Shown: positions 19,365-29,399 of the stretch, in pieces
Layout of the letters: each line of letters opens with the position of its first letter
Position numbering within the stretch: position 1 is the stretch's first letter
Assembly: GCA_009602725.1 (NCBI GenBank)
Contig: WELB01000226.1
Coordinates: 7,714 to 57,271, forward strand
Source: Spirogloea muscicola
Taxonomy: Eukaryota; Streptophyta; Zygnematophyceae; Spirogloeales; Spirogloeaceae
DNA length: 49,558 nucleotides
Reading direction: 5' to 3'
Made by a program: the position numbers and the translations under genes
The notes under the pieces: model-generated
The model's input: only the letters and a program-made list of their open reading frames with translations
Databases searched by the model: none
What the model was told of the DNA's origin: nothing

Positions 19365-20069
19365 TGTGACGTTCTGATCCCTATACAGACAATTAGGGAC
19401 TAGGACGTCCTTATTTGTTTCGGTCGCTGGGGTTTAGAGACAAACCCCCAGCACAGTGAAGCACCACGTAGACACGCAGCCGAATAACTTGCCCTGAGGC
19501 GCCGCCGACAGGCGGCGACTCACCTCTCGGTACGGGCCAGCAGCTGTCCCCAGAGGGAGCAGCCACAGTCTACCTTAAGGAAAGCCGATGAAGATCCGCA
19601 GGGACGCGTTGCGGCGTCGGGCTGCAGCAGCAGGCAGCAGCAGGCCTGCGTGGACAAGCTGCGGCAGCAGGCGGCAGCAGGGCTGCGCGCCTCTCTCTCG
19701 CATGGGCTTTGCTGACTTGGACCGCGTGCCCTGAGGCAGGTCTCAGCCCTACTTATAGTGCTTCATGTGCCACCCTCTCCAGGGGTCTCTGGGAGGCTCG
19801 CCTCAAGGCCCACCTTCGAGAAGGCGGGCCCGACAAGGGGGATACGACCGTGAGGGCGGCGGCGCCGCCCTGCGCGGCGTGGTGCCGCCCTGCGCGGCGC
19901 GGCGCCGTCAGGCGCATTACAGCGCCACNCCGGCGAGCCGCGGCGCGCCGCGCGTCACTGTCGCGCATCGCCCACGTGTCGCACGCCAACGATACTGGGG
20001 CCGCGTGCCATTACTACGCGTTAGCGTTTAACCCAAGGTTAAACGTCACGTAACGGTGGGGACGTTACA
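19365..20069 (-). mobile_element. Solo LTR (L1-related) inserted in element F reverse transcriptase
   Basis: Plus-strand ends are TGTGACGTTCTG and GGGACGTTACA; the LTR reads from 20069 to 19365. Flanks GCTAC (19360-19364) and GCTAC (20070-20074) are a perfect five-base target duplication, and joining the flanks restores the pol reading. The minus strand has CACTATAAGTAGGG (TATA-like) near 19755. The sequence contains one undetermined base, N, at 19929. Confidence 0.92.
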
Positions 20070-20074
20070 GCTAC

Positions 20075-20812
20075 TGTGTTTAGCTCCCTGGACCTGGCAA
20101 ATGGGTATCACCAGATTCAAACCACGCCTGCAGATGTTCCATAGTCGGCGTTAAGTACGCCGCTTGGACATTTTCACTTCAAGGTGCTGAGCTTTGGTTT
20201 GACTAATGCACCGGCTACGTTTCAGGCGGTGATGTCGAGGGCCTTTGGCCCCCTGCTCTACCACTTTGTGCTGGTTTACTTGGATGACATACTGGTGTTC
20301 AGCAAAACGCCTGAAAATCACGTGAGGCACCTGCGCCGAGTGCTGCAATTGCTGCGTGAGAATCAATTGTATGCCAAGAAATCCAAGTGCGCATTAAATC
20401 AGCCAGAACGGGATTGGCCTGTGTCACGGAATTTACCTACAGTGCACTCCTTTTTGGGAGTCGCAAATTACTTCCGTAAGTTACAAGGCTATGGGAACTT
20501 GGCACTTCCTCTTACGAAGCTGACTCGTAAGGACGTACCTTGGGAGTGGTCGCTCAAATGCCAGAGGGCATTTGAGGGATTACAGCAGGTGCTGACATCT
20601 CCGCCTGTGCTGGCCTTTCCTTGTGAAGGTCGTGCCATATGAGCATCTGTGATGCCTCTTTGAGCGGCATTGGTGCCGTGCTCTTGCAAGAAGGCCACAC
20701 GTCAGCGTTTGAGAGTCGCCTGCTGATCCTTGCAGAGCGAAATTACACTACGGGCGAGCAGGAATTGCTGGCTGTGGTGCACGCCTTGCGTGTCTGGCGT
20801 TGCAACCTGGAC
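20075..20812 (+). pseudogene. pol: Element F reverse transcriptase palm, thumb and start of RNase H
   Basis: Continues after the solo LTR: SLDLANGYHQI, FKVLSFGLTNAPATFQAVMS, FVLVYLDDILVFSKT with the catalytic Y-L-D-D intact. A block of about 20 residues found in related copies (between NQPE and DWPV) is deleted near 20405. The RNase H start, ICDASLSGIGAVLLQEG, follows in another frame. A stop (TAG) lies at about 20143. The region ends near 20812 against a truncated LTR. Confidence 0.85.
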
Positions 20813-20949
20813 GTAGCCGCGGCGCGCCGCACGTCACCGTTGCGCGTCGCCCACGTGTGGCACACGCCAACGATACTGGGCCGCGCGCCTTTACTACGCG
20901 TTAGCGTTTAATCCAAGCATAAACGTACGTAACAGGTGGGGACATTACA
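20811..20949 (-). mobile_element. Truncated LTR, 5' 139 bases only
   Basis: Reads from 20949 (TGTAATGTCCCCACC) leftwards through the GTTACG word and the GTTTA...TAAAC hairpin, then stops inside the GC-rich part. It closely resembles the beginning of the solo LTRs at 20069 and 21266. It has no target duplication; the pol sequence on either side is not continuous, so a deletion happened here. Confidence 0.75.
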
Positions 20950-21250
20950 CTTTGGCCCCCTAGACCTGCTTGCAAGATTCTGCGGAGCATGTCCAAGGCC
21001 TCTTCCATTACAAAATGATTCTGTGCTGGCTTATTTGGACGACATACTGGTGTCCAGCAAAACGCCGGACACGTGGGGCACCTGCGCCAAGTGCTGCAGT
21101 TGCTGTGTGAGATTTAAACGTATGCCAAAAGGTCCATGTGCGCGTTCAAACAGCCAGAGCTGGCCTAATTTGGGAATATCGTGGGCAAAGACGGCATACG
21201 TGTCGTCCCAAAAAAGACTTCCGTCGTACGAAATTGGCCGGTGCCACGAT
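20950..21250 (+). pseudogene. Second, decayed reverse transcriptase fragment
   Basis: The plus strand repeats part of the RT palm: LAYLDDILVSSKTPD near 21030, then words matching LRQVLQLL and the CAFNQPEL...GKDGIRV region with several frame breaks. It overlaps in content with 20230-20440, so it is a separate copy, not a continuation. At about 21246 it meets minus-strand gag sequence of element H. Confidence 0.7.
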
Positions 21251-21265
21251 AAAGAACACCGGTTC

Positions 21266-22162
21266 TGTAACGTCCCCACCCGTTACGTGACGTTCGACCG
21301 AACGTTTAACCTTGGGTTAAACGCTAACGCGTAGTAACGGTGCGCGGCCCAGTATCGTCAGACTCCCGCGCCCGGCTGATGTGTGCGACACGTGGTCGAC
21401 GCGCGACGGTGATGCACATCGCGCCAGAAGAGGAGCTGCTCGGCGGTCTGCCGGCGGTGCCGCCGCCACATCGTCCCGCACAGCCGGAGCCGCCTCCGCA
21501 TCGCCCCTGCGCCACTGGAGCCGCCGCCGCATTGCCGCCGCGCCCCACGGTGCCGCCGGACTCGTAGTTACACGCTTGTGACGCGTGTGGCGCCGCGACG
21601 CGCCTGGCTGCGCCGCTTCCAGAAGCAAGCCGCGTGGCTTGGCTCTCGCGAGCCTGCCCTCACAATGGTATCCCCCTGTCGGGCCCACCTTCCCGAAGGT
21701 GGGCCTTGAGGCGAGCCTCCCAGAGACCCCTGGGAAGGGTGGCACATGGAGCACGATAAGTAGGGCTGAGACCAGACTCGGGGTACCTGGTCCAAGTCAG
21801 CGAAGCCCAGGCGAGAGAGGCGCACAGCTCCGCTGCCGCCTGCTGCCGCAGCTCGTCGACGCAGCCCCGCTGCTGCCTGCTGCTGCAGCCCGACGCCGAA
21901 ACCCGTTGCTGCGGATCTTAATTGGTTCCCCTGTAAGTATACGTTCTTCCAAGTAGACTGGGGTTGCTCCCTTTGGGGACAGTTGCTGGCCCCTACCGAC
22001 AGGTGAGTCGCCGCTTGTCGGCGGTGCCTCAGGGCAAGGTATTCCGCTGCGTGTAAACGTGGTCCTTCCTGTGCTGGGGATCTCGTTTCTGAACCCCAGC
22101 GACCGAATACAATAAGGACGTCCTAAACCCTAATGGTGTGTATAGGGATCAGAACGTTCACA
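21266..22162 (+). mobile_element. Solo L1-type LTR inserted in element H gag, 897 bases
   Basis: Starts TGTAACGTCCCCACCCG and ends AGAACGTTCACA. GGTTC flanks it on both sides (21261-21265 and 22163-22167), a perfect target duplication, and the joined flanks match the uninterrupted homologous sequence of element B near 25870. The second hairpin is CGTTTAAC/GTTAAACG, a paired change relative to CGCTTAAC/GTTAAGCG in the LTR at 15878. ACGATAAGTAGGG is the TATA-like site near 21750; CCTGTAAGTATACG is the donor-like site near 21930. Confidence 0.93.
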
Positions 22163-22167
22163 GGTTC

Positions 22168-23545
22168 TTTGGCACCGTGTAAACTGATCCAGCTCAAGTA
22201 CATGCTCGCAGCTTCCTGAAATTGACTGGAAGGTACCCATACAAGGAGAGGCCCTTTGTCAACCAGCGCTTGCAGAAGCCCACGCACAGAGCGTATTACT
22301 GGCACAGCAGACTTTGGACATACTCGTCTCACAAGTTCAATAAGCATTTCCACATCATGCCGCTGAAATTTCCACAAGGGGGATACAGAGAGGCATTTAT
22401 TTCGCCTTTACCCTTGCACTGGCCCTTTGGGCGTGTTGAGGCCGGCGTAGACGGCGCTGGAGGCTTTGGCGGCTGCGGGCACTCTCGTATACGGTGCCCC
22501 TTCGAGCCGCATCGGTGGCACACCCGATCTTCCTCCGGGACAAATTTCACTTGCCCCTTGGGCAGCATCATCCGAGGCGGCGGCCGACGTCTACCACCGC
22601 AGCCATTCCTAGGCTTGAGACGCTTCACAATCGAAGGCCCCGGCGCACCACGGTCCTCGCCACGAAGCAGGCGCTTTCTTGTAGGATACATTAAAATTGA
22701 CTGGCGGGCCTGCTGAATGAACTTAGCCAAGGATGTTACAGCTTCAGACGTGATTTTGTCCCACTAAGACAACACTGCCACGTGATATGGGAGACCCGCC
22801 TTGAACCGTTGGACTTGGTCCTTGGCGTCCATCTTGCCGCATTCCATCAACAACAATTGAGATAGGCGTACAGAATCCTCGAAGTCATCCTCCACGATAC
22901 GAATGTCAGCCAAGGATGTTACAGCTTCAGACGTGATTTTGTCCCACTGGGACAACACTGCCACGTGATGCGGGAGACCCGCCTTGACCGTTGAACTTGG
23001 TCCTTGGCGTACATCGTGCCGCATTTCAACAACAACAGTTGATATCAGCGTAAATAATCCTCGAAGTCATCTTCCACCATACGAATGTCATCGAGTTGAT
23101 TGCGGCCATTACGCTCCGCGTACACTTCGCCGTGCAGCGTGGTGAGCGAGTGCGTGATAATTCCCTCGTGTTATACACGCTGGGCGTGGAGGACGACTTC
23201 GTGGCCTCCAACGCTGCGGAGGTATCTCCCGTGAGGTACGTGGCTGCAGTCCCCACACGGAATGCTACAGGTGCCTCACAGAGCACAAATCGCGCATTCA
23301 TCGCGCGGAACCAGGCGGCGGGGCTGCCTTGCCCATCATACTTCAGAAGGCTGGTACGGCTGGGCACGCCCCGACCATGTACCGTGGCTAACTTTAGCCC
23401 TGAGGCGTTGAACTTGCTGTCCCCCCGCGCACAAAGGGGAAATAAGCGTTCGTAATTCGTCACACAGCACCCTTGACACGGGGTTCACGTGCCGATCCCC
23501 ACCCGGGATCGCAGCCTCAACGTGCTCCCTCAGGCGCTCTAGGCG
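22168..23545 (-). pseudogene. gag: Element H gag, capsid to zinc knuckle (downstream of the element B insertion)
   Basis: Reading on the minus strand from 23545: RRLERLREHVEAAIPGGD, then the capsid words YDGQGSPAAWFRAMNARF and TAATYLTGD, the tandem duplicated block (22731-23093), and the basic linker with one CCHC knuckle, CHRCGSKGHRIREC, near 22470-22515. It then reads EAASMYLSWISLHGAKEPV, as in element B, up to the solo LTR at 22162. The gag start of the same element lies at 28712-28850 on the other side of element B. Several frameshifts are present. Confidence 0.85.
22731..23093 (-). repeat. 183-base in-frame tandem duplication in element H gag
   Basis: GGATGTTACAGCTTCAGACG starts at 22731 and again at 22914, and the two units stay alike through TTGTCCCACT, CACGTGAT, GGGAGACCCGCCTTGA and CATACGAATGTCA or its variant. 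The period of 183 bases is 61 codons. The unit codes for the capsid helix region with EDDFEDSVRLSQLLL and VQRFKAGLP. Divergence between the copies shows that the duplication is old. Confidence 0.85.
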
Positions 23546-23569
23546 CCGCGTGAAGCATTCCTGACCCTC

Positions 23570-24930
23570 TGATCTTGGTCAGACACGAGTGTGCGTGTAT
23601 TGGTTGCATCTGCAAACCATGGGTCGGTGCTATACCCATTGCGAATACGCACATACAGCTCAGAGAGGTTGGCGGGTGGCTGCCGAGCAGCTCCACGAGT
23701 AGGCCGCACGTCTGCGGTCTGAACACCTGTAGCGTGCAAGACAGCTGCCACATCAGCCCCTGCAATGTTGCGGCTCACCGGATCCGCGACATTCAATCTT
23801 CCAGGGCGGTACACCCACTGGAGTTTGAATATGGCCAACAACTCTGCCCACCTTGTTTGACGCCTGCTCAAATGCTGTTGTGTGTGAAAGTAGGTCAACG
23901 GGCAGTGATCCGTTACGACCGTGAATTCAACACCCTCGAGATAGCATCGCCACACACGTAAGGCGTGCACAACAGCAAGGAGCTCTTGCTCCCCCGTAGT
24001 ATAGTTGCGCTCTGCCGGACGAAGCAGGCGACTCTCAAATGCTACGGGGTGACCCTCCTGCAAGAGAACGGCACCAATACCGATCAATGAGGCGTCACAG
24101 ATTACTTCAAATGGCACGCCTTCTCGAGGCAAGGCCAAAACGGGTGAATTAACCAGGACCCGTTTTATGTCCTCGAATGCCTTCTGGCACTCGGACGTCC
24201 ACCCCCATGGTACGTCCTTACGAGTGAGCTTCGTAAGAGGACTTGCCATACTTCCGTATCCTTGCAGGAACTTGCGGAAGTAATTCGCGAATCCTAAGAA
24301 GGAACGCAATGTTGGCACATTCTTTGGCACCGGCCAGTCCTTTACTACAGCAGTCTTTTTGGGGTCGACGCGAACCCCGTCTTTGCCCACTACGTGCCCT
24401 AGATATGTCAGCTCAGGCTGATTAAAGGCACACTTGGATTTCTTGGCATACAACTTGTTGTCACGGAGCAGTTGCAGCACTTGCCGCAGGTGCCGCACGT
24501 GATCCTCCGGCGTTTTACTGAACACCAGAATATCATTCAAGTAGACTAGTACGAAATCGTACAGTAGGGGGCCAAAGACCTTCGTCATTACCGCCTGAAA
24601 TGTGGCAGGTGCGTTGGTCAAGCCAAAGCTGAGCACCTTAAACTGGAAGTGACCGATTGGCGTACGGAACGCCGACTTTGGCACGTCCTCAGGGGTAATG
24701 CGTATTTGGTGATAGCCGCTTTGCAAATCAGGAGAGCTGAACACTTTAGCTCCCTCAAGACGATCGAACAGATCATCGATTCGCGGCAGCGGATACCGGT
24801 CCTTGACGGTGAGCTTGTTTAGGGCTCGATAGTCGATGCACATTCGAAGACTACCATCCTTCTTCTTGACGAAGGATGGTAGTCTTGACGAAGAGAATCG
24901 GTGCACCGTACGGCGACTGGGAAGGCTCAA
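23570..24930 (-). pseudogene. pol: Element B reverse transcriptase and RNase H, catalytic Asp replaced
   Basis: A long open frame: RALNKLTVKDRYPLPRIDDL, then LQSGYHQIRITPEDVPKSAF, LTNAPATFQAVM, FVLVYLNDILVFSKT, LTYLGHVVGKDGV and FLGFANYFRKFLQGYGSM. RNase H follows with VICDASLIGIGAVLLQEG, TTGEQELLAVVHALR and VVTDHCPLTYFHTQQ. The polymerase motif is Y-L-N-D, not Y-L-D-D (codon AAT at 24537..24535), so the first catalytic aspartate is lost and the enzyme should be inactive. The frame then runs through DPVSRNI to WFADATNTRTLVSDQD, where the integrase region is cut and a stub of 3' LTR follows. Confidence 0.9.
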
Positions 24931-26560
24931 TATGGCCTTTCCTTAGCAAATCCTGCACTTGGGATTGCATCTCGCGGAATTCGAGAGGACTCAGTCGATA
25001 CATAGGACGGTACAGCGGCGCAGCGCCGGGCTCCAAGGGAATTGTGTGAGCCACGCCTCGATGAGGAGGGAGACCGTCTGGCAATACATCAGGGAATACA
25101 TCCGAGAATTCTGCCAACAACTTGTCAAGAGCCGGACCATGTGAGGCCACATCACTCACTGCTACTGAGTCAGGGGGAGACTCAACACTCATTACCACCA
25201 CCAGATACACGGGCGACGCCGGTTCTGCGTGAAGAAGCTTCTTGAACTGTATAGCCGACAGCTGGATAGAGGAAGCATTCACAGATGGTGGTGCGCGGGG
25301 AACGTCTTTGTGCAGCACAAAACGACGAGTACCGCGTTGACCAGAGCAAGTCCACGCATCAAAGTCGAGCTGGGCCGCAGTGGTAGAAAGCCAATCGTCG
25401 CCCAAAATCACATCAAAGCCCGGCGCCAACTCAATGACAAGGCAAGACACAACGGTCTTATACTGTTGGATGCGTATGGGGACACGACAGTAGCCCATGA
25501 CTTCGGCAGTTTGTCCATTTGCCAGTGTAGCTTGAGAGACAGAAATAGGCTTTACGATAAAACCATTGTCTTTCACAAAATTCGTACTGACGCAGGAGAC
25601 AGTGGCCTCTGTGTCTATAAGGATCTGGACCGCCTGACCGGCTACCAGTCCTGAAAACACCATTGTTGGCGCTGCGGCAGCGACTGCCGAGGCACTTACT
25701 ACGGTACGAATACATTGCCGAGCTACATATACTAACAGTTTCTTTGAGGGGCCTACTACGTCTTCAACTCCCGACTTCACTTGGGGGCGCTTCGCCACGT
25801 GGCGACACAACAACACCAGCCCCGACGGAGGGTGAGGGTTCACTCCTCGACTGCACGGCACAATGAAGAACACCGGTTCTTTAGCACCATGGAAACTGAT
25901 CCAGCTCAAGTACATGCTTGCAGCTTTCCGCAACTGATTGGAAGGAACCCACACAACAAGGGGACTTTCGTTCACCAGTGCTGACTTCAGCGCATGCATA
26001 GAGCGTACTACTGGCATAACAGACAGCGGACACTCTCGTCCTAGGCGTTCGAAAAGCATTTCCACATCATGCTGATGGAACACCCACAAAGGTGAAAGGG
26101 AGGGGCACTCACTTTTGCCTTTACCCTTATCCTTATAGCCCTTCGGGCGGGTCGAGGCCGGCTTGGTGGGTTGGGACTTGGGAGGCTGCAGGCAGTCTCG
26201 AATCCGGTGCCCCTTCTCACCGCACCTGAAGCAGGCTCTGTCCCCCTCTGGGACGAACTTCGCTAGAGCCTTGGCTGGCGCCGACTTTGCTGATGGCCCA
26301 GGCTTACCACTTGGCTTGAGGCCGGACTTCGGCTTGAATCGCTTTGCAGTTGAAGGGCCCGCTTTGTCGCCATCTTCCTCACGGAGGAAGCGCTTGCGAG
26401 TGGGGTACATCGAGTATGATTGTCGAGCTTGCTCGATAAGCTTCTCCAAGCTTGTTACAGGTTGAAAAGTCGTTTTGTCAACCTGCGACAGCGCCGCTGT
26501 GTGCGGGGGCAAACCACTTTGAAGCGCTGAACCTGGTCTCTGGCATCCATTGAGCCACAC
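24851..26560 (-). pseudogene. gag-pol: Element B gag C-terminus, protease and start of reverse transcriptase
   Basis: Starts in the gag capsid (SGLPPHTAALSQVDKT), then a lysine-rich linker, the knuckle CFRCGEKGHRIRDC (near 26245-26200), and a spacer domain with AASMYLSWISFHG. The protease follows: VQILIDTEATVSCVS has D-T-E in place of D-T-G, then LANGQTAEVMGYCRVPIRI and VILGDDWLST. RT begins with KLLAEFSDVFPDVLPDGLPP and [18 protein letters not shown]. There a 19-base inverted insertion shifts the frame, so this reading ends shortly after, while RT continues in the frame of 24930..23570. Confidence 0.88.
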
Positions 26561-27225
26561 TTGACCAGGAGCATGTGAAACCTTCTCACATAATCCTCAA
26601 AATCATCCTCTCGCATGCGAATGGCGTCAAGCTCGTTGCGTGCCTTCAGCTCTGCATGGACCTCTCCGTACATTGACGTCAATGACCTCGTGAAGAAGTC
26701 CCACGTATTGAAAACACCGGGGGTTGAAGACAACTTCACCGATTCCCACCACGTGGCAGGATCTCCGGTCAGGTACGTGGCAGCGATCCCGACGTGCGAT
26801 GTTGGAGGCGCCTCGCACAGAGCGAACCATGCCCGCATGTCGCACAACCAAGCTGCAAGACTGCCCTGCCCGCTGAATTTAGCAGGCTGACATGGCTGGG
26901 CACGGCCCAGCCGAGCGCCATGGCTGACTCTCGCCTTGAGGCGTTGAATCCGTTCATCGCCCGCACACACCCGGGCGATCAGGGTTCGAACTTCGGCGCA
27001 CAGCAGATTGGCCAGTGCCTCCCCACCGGGAACGGCAGTCTTCAGCTGCTCCTTTAGGCGTTCGAGACGCCGCGCCTCTTCAGAGGTCAGCCCCTCTGGG
27101 CCAGGTGTACGGAGCTGCGCTAGGTCATCGACGACATCCTCAACTCCAGGAGGAGGTACGGTTCGCGGAGGAGGGTTGGGTGGTGCACTCGACTCCTCCG
27201 ACTCCATTCCTTTACGCCAACACAC
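26455..27225 (-). pseudogene. gag: Element B gag, N-terminal part
   Basis: Begins with MESEESSAPPNPPPRTVPPP (the start that matches element H, at about 27207), then LTSEEARRLERLKEQLKTAV and the capsid: SGQGSLAAWLCDMRAWFALC, HVGIAATYLTGDPATWWESV, TWDFFTRSLTSMYG, LKARNELDAIRMREDDFEDY. The frame is lost near 26510, after DQVQRFK, and the sequence continues in the frame of the next entry. This is the most complete gypsy gag in the window and served as the reference for the others. Confidence 0.88.
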
Positions 27226-27760
27226 TGAGGGATCAAGTCAGCGGCTAGGGTAGGGAACAACGGTTGAGACGGTACTACCACGATGATACTCAGCTAGGCC
27301 GGGGCCCCGGAAGAGCCAAGCAATCATGGCAGCGCACCAAGCATTCCCCCAGATCGCGAGCCGTACGAGCAACTGAGGGAGGGACCAGGACTGGAGTACG
27401 GACCAGCCTCTGGCAGACTGTCAGACTTCGCCGCCCAGCGGCGGTCGGTTTCAACTCCTTGCCACACGGCAGGCAATCCGCCGACCGCAGAAGGTTACGC
27501 AGCAAAGTACTGACCTGGCACTACGGCTTTCTGCCGGGGTGGTGGAGGATCTGCCGCCATTGCCGACCCCGGTCACGTGGATGCAGCGGGCGATAGGATG
27601 GTCAGCACCAGTCGACCGGCGATGCAGACCCACGGATACACTCTGGCACGAGAACTCAAGTCACACAGGACTAATCAGTACCAGCACAGCAGAAGGAACC
27701 TTGCACTGCAGGAACCTTGCACTGCAGCCGTATGACGAGGCTAGTCAGATGCAAGGACGC

Positions 27761-27771
27761 CTCTGATACCA
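27761..27771 (-). other. Primer-binding site of element B, complementary to initiator methionine tRNA
   Basis: TGGTATCAGAG on the minus strand, one base after the LTR end. It is complementary to the 3' end of eukaryotic tRNA-iMet, the usual primer of plant-type Ty3/gypsy elements. Confidence 0.9.
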
Positions 27772-27772
27772 G

Positions 27773-28706
27773 TGAAGCATTCCTGACCCTTAAGACACAG
27801 TCGAGGGTCAGTTATGTCCTGATTGAGTTCGGTCGTTGGGGTTTTAAGACAAACCCCCAGCACAGCGAAGCACCTCGTGTATCACACAGCGGAAGTCTTG
27901 GCCTGAGATGCTGCCGACAATCAGCAGCTCACCTCTCAAGTGCGGGCCAGCGACTGCAGTCACAGTCTTACTCACAGAGAGCCGATGAAGAGCCGCCACG
28001 ACGGGATGCGGCGACGGGCTGCGGCAGCAGGCAGCAGCAGGGCTGAGTCGGCTGGCTGCGGCAGCAGGCGGCAGCAGGGCTGCGCCTCTCTCTCGCGGGC
28101 TTCACTGAGATTGACCGAGTTACCCGAGTCTGCTCTCAGCCCTACTTGTAGTGCTTCACGTGCCACCCTCCCCAGGGGTCTCTGGGAGGTTTCATCTCAG
28201 GGCCCACCTCGGGAAGGCGGGCCCGACAAGGGGAATCTAGTACGTGGCCAGGCCACGCAACTTCCATCTGGAAGTGGCGGCCAGTGGCGACCAATGGCGG
28301 CCAACGGCGGCCAGCCTACGGCGCCGCCGGGCGGCGGCGCTCTGACTGCGGCGCCGCCGAGCGGCGGCGTCCTGCGGCGCCGGCTTGCGGCGCCGCCAGT
28401 GCGTCACGGGTGTGGCGTGGCGTCACGGGCGCGCCACACGTGTCACATACACGTCATTACGGGTGTGTCGGCAGATACCAGAATATGCCGAGGAGCTTCT
28501 CTCCGGAAGTCCAGGATTCGCCACCTCTGCTGGAGGCGGCGCGCCTGTGCGTCACATCGCTGACAGGCGCGTCAACCCGCGCGTCACCTCGCGCGGGTCA
28601 CTCGCGCGTCACATGCGCGTCGCACGCGTCAGGCACGTGCGCGTCAGTTGGTTACACGGTAGCGCGAACTCGGAGTTAAGCGTCCCGTAACGGCGGGGAC
28701 GTTACA
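27773..28706 (-). mobile_element. 5' LTR of element B (L1 family), 934 bases
   Basis: Starts TGTAACGTCCCCGCC at 28706 and ends GGAATGCTTCA at 27773. It has the same block order as the LTR at 15878..16736, including the GC palindromes (28330-28390), the CACTACAAGTAGGG box near 28150, the CTG-rich core and the GTGAGTAAG site near 27970. It would drive the gag-pol transcript of element B. Confidence 0.92.
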
Positions 28707-28711
28707 CCGCG

Positions 28712-28850
28712 CCTCGGCGGAAGTCAGACCGTCCAGTCCGGGCGCTTGGAGCTCCGCCAGCTCGTTCGCCACCTTCTCGACCTCGGCCGGTGGTACTGCC
28801 GGCGAAGGGGCGCTACGTTGCGCACTTGAGTCCGCGGACTCCATGTATTT
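28712..28850 (-). pseudogene. gag: Element H gag, first exon-like part cut by element B
   Basis: The minus-strand frame MESADSSAQRSAPSPAVPPA, then NELAELQAPGLDGLTSAEAR, matches the beginning of element B gag. It ends exactly at the target duplication of element B, and the same reading resumes at 23545, beyond that insertion. Confidence 0.88.
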
Positions 28851-29399
28851 ACACCAAAGTACTGAGGACCGAGTCAGTGACGGGCATAGGACATACCGCG
28901 AAGACAATACTATACTATTATGACTGAGCAAGCTGGTGCCTCAGGCAATCAAAGCAATCATGGCAGCGCGCAAGTCATATCCCCAAATCGTAAAGCCGCA
29001 CGCGCAGCCGAGGGAGGGGCCAGGACTGGGTACGGACCAGCCTCTGGCACGGAGCCAGACTTCGCCGCCCAGTGGCGATCGGTTTCACCTCCTTGTCATA
29101 CAGACAAGCAATCCGCTGACCGTTGATGTTTACGCAGGCGAAGTACTGACCTGGCAATTGCGTTTGCCGTTGAGGTGGAGGACAAGTCGACATTGGCCGT
29201 CCGGACGCGTGGATGAAGCGGGTGAGTGGACAACAACACCAATTGGCCTGCCGATGCAGATCCACGAGTACACTCTGGCAAGGGATTTCATTTCACAAGA
29301 GAATAATCAGTGCCAGAGCATCAGGAAAAACCTTGCATTGTCAGCCGCATCATCACAACACACGAAGCTACTTAAAAGCAAAGACTCCTTTGATAGCGA
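28851..29399 (-). other. Leader of element H
   Basis: Untranslated leader between 5' LTR and gag. It resembles the leader of element B at 27226-27760: both contain AGTACGGACCAGCC- or GGTACGGACCAGCC-like words, CAGACTTCGCCGCCCAG and GATGCAGATCCACG or its variant in plus reading. The primer site next to the LTR has drifted: TCGCTATCAAAGG in place of TTTGGTATCAGAGG. Confidence 0.7.

Larger units (their letters stand above)
23551..28706 (-). mobile_element. Element B: Ty3/gypsy chromovirus-type retrotransposon nested in element H
   Basis: Order from right to left: 5' LTR (28706..27773), tRNA-iMet primer site (27771..27761), leader, gag (27225..26455), gag-protease-RT (26560..24851), RT-RNase H (24930..23570), then the last 18 bases of the 3' LTR (23568..23551). 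The target duplication is CCGCG at 28707-28711 and 23546-23550, plus-strand reading. Integrase, chromodomain and nearly all of the 3' LTR are deleted. The 18 remaining LTR bases equal the 5' LTR end exactly. It disrupts the gag of element H, and joining the flanks restores that gag frame. Confidence 0.92.

Noticed and set aside
22728-23093. Two repeat units separated by similar sequence, first glance CRISPR-like
   Set aside because: There are only two units with a 183-base period that code for gag; no spacers and a eukaryotic context.
26980-27010. GGTTCGAAC, resembling the T-loop of a tRNA gene
   Set aside because: It is part of the gag code on the minus strand; no acceptor or anticodon stems could be paired. 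No convincing tRNA gene was seen anywhere in the window.
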